Below, piece by piece: positions 61,301-64,000 of a stretch of 64,000 nucleotides of DNA (its first letter is position 1; each line of letters starts with the position of its first letter). A model generated the notes under the pieces. The model saw only the letters and a program-made list of their open reading frames with translations. It was not told where the DNA came from and searched no databases. The stretch lies in assembly GCA_041741155.1 (NCBI GenBank), contig JBGSKO010000213.1, positions 1-64,000 on the forward strand, in the 5' to 3' direction. This DNA is from M3007 sp041741155 (GTDB lineage Bacteria > Bacteroidota > Bacteroidia > Chitinophagales > Saprospiraceae). A program made the position numbers and the translations under genes.

Positions 61301-63382
61301 CGCAACTGGGATGTGGATTCACTGAATGTGCGCTCCTACGCGGGCGACACGGCGGCTTTATTCGTGGTAACTGCGCCTTTGGTGAAACACAAAGCGCAGG
61401 ATTTTATCGAAAATGCGGTTCTAAACGGGCACTTTTTTGCCAATATCGGTACAGTATCGTTTAAGGCCTCCAGCGACGATGGTCGAGACCGTTTTCTGCT
61501 CGGATTAAAAGCCGTATTGAACAGCACCTCTCGTGAAACGAGGGTTGCGCTGGCACCGCGCCAGATTATTGATTTTAAAGAATGGACGGTGGACTCCAAA
61601 AATGAAATACGCATCGCTTCGAGCGGTGTGAACATTCAGCATTTTACGATGACGGGCAACGGCCAGTCCATTCAGGTGGAAGGCGCAACACGTAAGTTGG
61701 CTGACAACAAAACCGGGCTGGATTTCTCGATAGATATTGACCGCCTCAATTACAACAACTTTGATATTTTTCTGGAACGGTCCCTTCTGGATTTGGACGG
61801 ATGGGCTGAGGCGCATCTGAAAATAAAAGGCTCCACCAAAGCCCCACAGGTACGCGGCAGGATGCAACTACACGAGACTTTTTTTACGCCCGCGCAAACC
61901 AATGTGCGTTACCAACTGAGCGAAACCCCATTCGAATTTACCGAAACAGGTGTTGTCCTGGATGGCCTGACGCTGCGCGACCCCCACAATAAATTCCTGG
62001 AAATCAAGGGAAAAATATCTACTTCCGATTGGACCGACATTCAGACGAACCTGATCCTGCACGCAGACCGCTGGCAGGTGATGAATTCGACCCGGCAGCA
62101 AAATCCGGTTTATTTTGGAGAGTTGTACGTCTCGCTTGACGGTACTGTGCGCGGCCCAATTAGCCAACCCGATATCCATTTGGCGCTCAAAACTGCCAAG
62201 GAATCTACATTCACTTACGTCTACGATGAAGCGACACAGGCCATGCAACATGAAGGCGTGGTGTATTTTTTGCTGCCGCCGCGCCAGTATGTGCGCCCTC
62301 CCATATATGATGCGCCGGTTACTACCCTACCCTTTACCCTCAGCGCCAGTATCGAAATTGATTCCAACCTGACCGTCAATAGCGTTATTAATCCTGTAAC
62401 CGGCGACGATTTTCGGGGCAAAGCAACCGGGAGGCTGCAATTCGACCAGTTAGCAAACGGCAACCGCACGCTGACCGGACGCGTAGAACTGGTGCGTGGC
62501 GTGTACAATTACTCCTACCAGTCCGTGGTGCAGCGCAGTTTCGAGGTAAGCACCGGCAGCTCTATCACCTGGACGGGTGACATGCTTGCACCTGAATTGG
62601 ATCTGAAAGCGCGCTACAAATTCAAAACTTCACCGTACCCATTGGTGGTCAATCAGTTGTCCGTTGCTTCGATTGAAGAGACGGCTCTTTACCGCAAACC
62701 GCAGACCTTCTTTTTGCAAACTACTCTGAAAGGCTCGGTAACGCAGCCAGACATCAATTTTGAATTCATTTATCCCGCTACAGAACGCCAGGAAGGGCTC
62801 GGATCCAACTTTGGCCGCCAGCAGGCAGACCTGGTCGAGAGCGCCTTAAACAATGTGAATCAGGATAAAAATCTGCTCTCTCGGCAAGTATTCGGCGTGC
62901 TGCTGCTGCGCAATTTTATTGGAGAAACGGTCGGTATCACCAATATCAGTACGAGCGTCGAAAATCCCCTGCAATCCGGTCTGACTAATTTTCTGACAGG
63001 GCAAATCAATGCCTTGGCCGACCAGTACCTGACGTTTATTGATGTGGATTTTACGACTACGGAAGGCTCGACGAACACCGGCGCCGATCAGGCCGAGGGT
63101 ACAACCAACTATCAGTTGCGTTTGGAAAAATCATTTTTTGAAGACCGGCTTACGTTTAAACTGTCGGGCGGAACTACGGTGGGCAACAACGGCGATGCGG
63201 CGCAAAGTGCCCTTGAAAATGCCTCTGTGGAATATGCCCTCACTCCTAAAGGCGATCTTAAAATCACGATTTTTTCAGAACGAGGCTTTGAACTGCTCAA
63301 TGCCTCATCCGCCAATCTCCGCAATTCGGGGGCAGGATTTATCATCAGCAGGGAATTTGGCGGTAAAAAAAGGAAGCGATGA
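58331..63382 (+). CDS. tamB: translocation and assembly module protein TamB
   Basis: A 1683-residue envelope protein of the AsmA/TamB superfamily. One N-terminal membrane helix (about 20-45, LLYTCGMLLLLFVAFLYALTLP) is followed by a very long beta-rich periplasmic region that in this family forms a hydrophobic groove for lipid transport between membranes. The C-terminal DUF490 domain begins around residue 1240 and includes FDQLANGNRTLTGRVELVRGVYNY, LEKSFFEDRLTFKLSGGT and the end GFIISREFGGKKRKR. The ATG at MQTIKKEH is used. Its TGA overlaps the ATG of the next gene, a TamL-like lipoprotein, as in Bacteroidota tamB-tamL pairs. Confidence 0.92.
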   Translation: MQTIKKEHAKEHSRWRKRLRILLYTCGMLLLLFVAFLYALTLPVVQQRLTRAAETFLQEKLGTRVEVGSIQVKFPTTISLNNFLLEDQQSDTLARVGALVVSIGMWQLLDRTIELQQITLEDAGVRLHTRDSISNYDFVLRAFAGDSTATTPRDTTASPWKLNLDLTILQLRRVHFLLQDEDAERTIRANIGSAETTIAKADLKNLYFELDGFALADSDINMIQTKPSVISDKPDPAFGFLAKNGAINRSNLLYSTPERTVKANLENTNFDQLQLRSVNGLVAMNADGIRIKNSAVAYRDPLMPPTPGHINGGDLDLTRVDAVLPEFSFQNDTLFLQAAAFSGTDKSGVIVHNLKADTRITPGSIAIKNAVASLNQTQVDGDVLLFRNGQATFDRMQVNLRRAKGVIGDLIALLPPQETPVLSRLRDMPYEVSGNLGGWLQNLQTENIRFRAGSGTIAHVTGSVQHLTEPSKLGMHLNISQFATNRADLVRWMSVGDMPIDSILALPLPAYYSAFGVINGNVSYLELTLQGLAGALQTGRSFPPAEGPPVQFEVTGVLTELTNPDRFGMDLHIGQLDAPQQFFSILTSKNVRFPDLLQTTGTLRGTLAAMHADLKFRAQRGEIASQIAFKGMLNNLQTPEQIGFDAAFNGALSRQEILGYVPDSLITKVLRLPDFVQIIGQARGTVQNASVGVGIGLSDWGQIRLDGTLHDSSYQLNIAAQNLAVHHLVVDTALRPLKLASLTAQARGEGFQFGETARMQLTGKFDSLIWENLILRDIDFDADVDGRRFSGGFQSPDERFAVRVRAAGDFSTAIPLLDLDIAMNCVDLRAMGWSYRPTSACMRITSHSEGLSADTLTAHIKIETIDLQYDTVHIHPGDLTLDIKLDNHQNSIAIASDWLEGELKGYFSLPDLPATIGGIADQYIVVDRTGTMPFVGTDSLSVQLRLLRTDVLTTGLVPGLTDLAPVHLEGSLVAARNYFNLKVQAPRIVYRNWDVDSLNVRSYAGDTAALFVVTAPLVKHKAQDFIENAVLNGHFFANIGTVSFKASSDDGRDRFLLGLKAVLNSTSRETRVALAPRQIIDFKEWTVDSKNEIRIASSGVNIQHFTMTGNGQSIQVEGATRKLADNKTGLDFSIDIDRLNYNNFDIFLERSLLDLDGWAEAHLKIKGSTKAPQVRGRMQLHETFFTPAQTNVRYQLSETPFEFTETGVVLDGLTLRDPHNKFLEIKGKISTSDWTDIQTNLILHADRWQVMNSTRQQNPVYFGELYVSLDGTVRGPISQPDIHLALKTAKESTFTYVYDEATQAMQHEGVVYFLLPPRQYVRPPIYDAPVTTLPFTLSASIEIDSNLTVNSVINPVTGDDFRGKATGRLQFDQLANGNRTLTGRVELVRGVYNYSYQSVVQRSFEVSTGSSITWTGDMLAPELDLKARYKFKTSPYPLVVNQLSVASIEETALYRKPQTFFLQTTLKGSVTQPDINFEFIYPATERQEGLGSNFGRQQADLVESALNNVNQDKNLLSRQVFGVLLLRNFIGETVGITNISTSVENPLQSGLTNFLTGQINALADQYLTFIDVDFTTTEGSTNTGADQAEGTTNYQLRLEKSFFEDRLTFKLSGGTTVGNNGDAAQSALENASVEYALTPKGDLKITIFSERGFELLNASSANLRNSGAGFIISREFGGKKRKR
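62325..62332 (-). other. KOPS-like octamer GGGTAGGG
   Basis: GGGNAGGG on the - strand, pointing left, inside tamB. Confidence 0.6.
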
Positions 63383-64000
63383 ACGTATGGGATTTTTTCT
63401 CGTTTTGCAGGATAAGGCCCCCCTCTCTTTGGGAAAGAGGCCGTATAAGCGCAATGCCACTTCTTTTCCTCGTCGCCACCATTTTCGTTGCCTGCACCGG
63501 TACCGGCCGCCTCCGGAAAGGGGAGTATCTTTATGCGGGCGCCAAAATTCAACTCCTCAAATCCGATAGTATCGGCTCGACCAAACTGCTCAAAGCTGAC
63601 CTCAAAAAATCCATAGCCCTGCCCCGACCCAACAAAAAGATACTCTGGATGCGCCCGCGGTTGGCATTATACAACCTATTCCAAAACAGCCGTTCCAGGA
63701 GCTTTGGTAGTTTCATTGCCAATAGCCTGGGCGAGCCCCCGGTCTTGTACGAACCCAAAACTGCAAACCGGCACCGCGAATTACTTGTCGAACGCGCCGC
63801 GAACGACGGTTTTTTCAAAACAATCATCACTTCCACCGAAAAACCCCGAAAGCACGCGATGCGATTACACTACGCAGTGCGGGTGCGCGTTGGGCGTGAA
63901 ATCGTAGATAATGTGGTGTACCCGCTTGACACAAGTACCCTGGCACGTATGTTGAACAGTATGCGACCCCAATCGCTGGTGAAACCTCCCCTACCCTATC
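63379..64000 (+). CDS. TamL-like BamA-superfamily lipoprotein, 5' part only
   Basis: The first 207 codons are visible; the gene runs off the right edge. Two starts are possible: an ATG overlapping the tamB stop (ATGA), or ATG at 63454 giving MPLLFLVATIFVACTGTGRL, a signal peptide with a lipidation cysteine, which I favour for the mature protein. Then RKGEYLYAGAKIQLLKSD is the usual opening of Bacteroidota TamL/BamA-like proteins, followed by the beginning of POTRA-like segments (LRKGEYLY, LPRPNKKILWMRPRLALYNLF). With TamB it would form an outer-membrane assembly or lipid-transport module. Confidence 0.8.
   Translation, partial: MNVWDFFSFCRIRPPSLWERGRISAMPLLFLVATIFVACTGTGRLRKGEYLYAGAKIQLLKSDSIGSTKLLKADLKKSIALPRPNKKILWMRPRLALYNLFQNSRSRSFGSFIANSLGEPPVLYEPKTANRHRELLVERAANDGFFKTIITSTEKPRKHAMRLHYAVRVRVGREIVDNVVYPLDTSTLARMLNSMRPQSLVKPPLPY
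63989..63996 (-). other. KOPS-like octamer GGGTAGGG
   Basis: GGGNAGGG on the - strand at the right edge, pointing left towards the dif-like site. Confidence 0.6.

Noticed and set aside
1..64000. Search for CRISPR arrays, tRNA/rRNA genes, insertion sequences and integrases.
   Set aside because: No regular spaced repeats, tRNA-like clover patterns, transposase or integrase motifs were recognised by reading; a short tRNA could still be missed without a covariance search.

Overview
The window looks like a piece of a Bacteroidota chromosome, most likely from the Saprospiria or a close relative (inferred from content, not from a database search). Signs of this are Bacteroidota-type promoters with a TAnnTTTG -7 element, five predicted type IX secretion (T9SS) cargo proteins (three type A tails, two gliding-motility type B tails with SprB-like repeats), a DUF5686 outer-membrane protein, a TamB followed by a TamL-like lipoprotein, and a PorT-like barrel. 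No tRNA, rRNA, CRISPR array, transposase or phage integrase was seen.

Layout. 0-9.5 kb: the start of a leftward gene at the left edge, a RibF fused to a family 2 glycosyltransferase, an RluA-type pseudouridine synthase, a BNR-propeller T9SS lipoprotein, an EamA transporter, a COX3-like protein and a secreted unknown. 9.5-19.4 kb: a 1536-residue SprB-repeat protein, imidazolonepropionase, a small lipoprotein, a PhoR/PhoB-like two-component pair and a periplasmic TonB-C/TPR protein. 19.4-26 kb: argS, a GNAT acetyltransferase overlapping the end of argS, fhs and glnS. 26-36.7 kb: a type A cargo protein, an HhH/OmpA pair, a GH73 glucosaminidase, a class A-like serine hydrolase, RtcB, a PorT-like barrel, an HMG-CoA-lyase-like enzyme, DedA and a secreted endonuclease I. 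36.8-49.2 kb: yidC, nspC, a POT transporter with a 43-residue membrane protein behind it, a TolC/MsrB pair, a second SprB-type protein, a thioesterase/3-hydroxyacyl-CoA dehydrogenase pair, ruvC and an ECF sigma factor. 49.2-64 kb: an LTA-synthase-like sulfatase coupled to tilS, a DUF5686 protein, adenosine deaminase, a large unknown protein, tamB and the start of tamL.

The most notable signal is not a gene. Every GGGNAGGG octamer I could find (the form of the FtsK-orienting KOPS motif of E. coli) lies on the + strand left of 55.5 kb (11 sites) and on the - strand right of 57.3 kb (4 sites). At the switch, overlapping the adenosine deaminase stop codon, is a 28-bp sequence matching 22 of 28 positions of E. 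coli dif, with an identical XerD arm. The window therefore probably contains the chromosome dimer-resolution site and replication terminus.

Other themes are non-ATG (TTG) starts supported by promoter position, protein conservation or lack of an alternative; three genes whose -7 element sits 5-8 nt from the ATG, suggesting leaderless mRNAs; and perfect hairpins or palindromes in short intergenic gaps.
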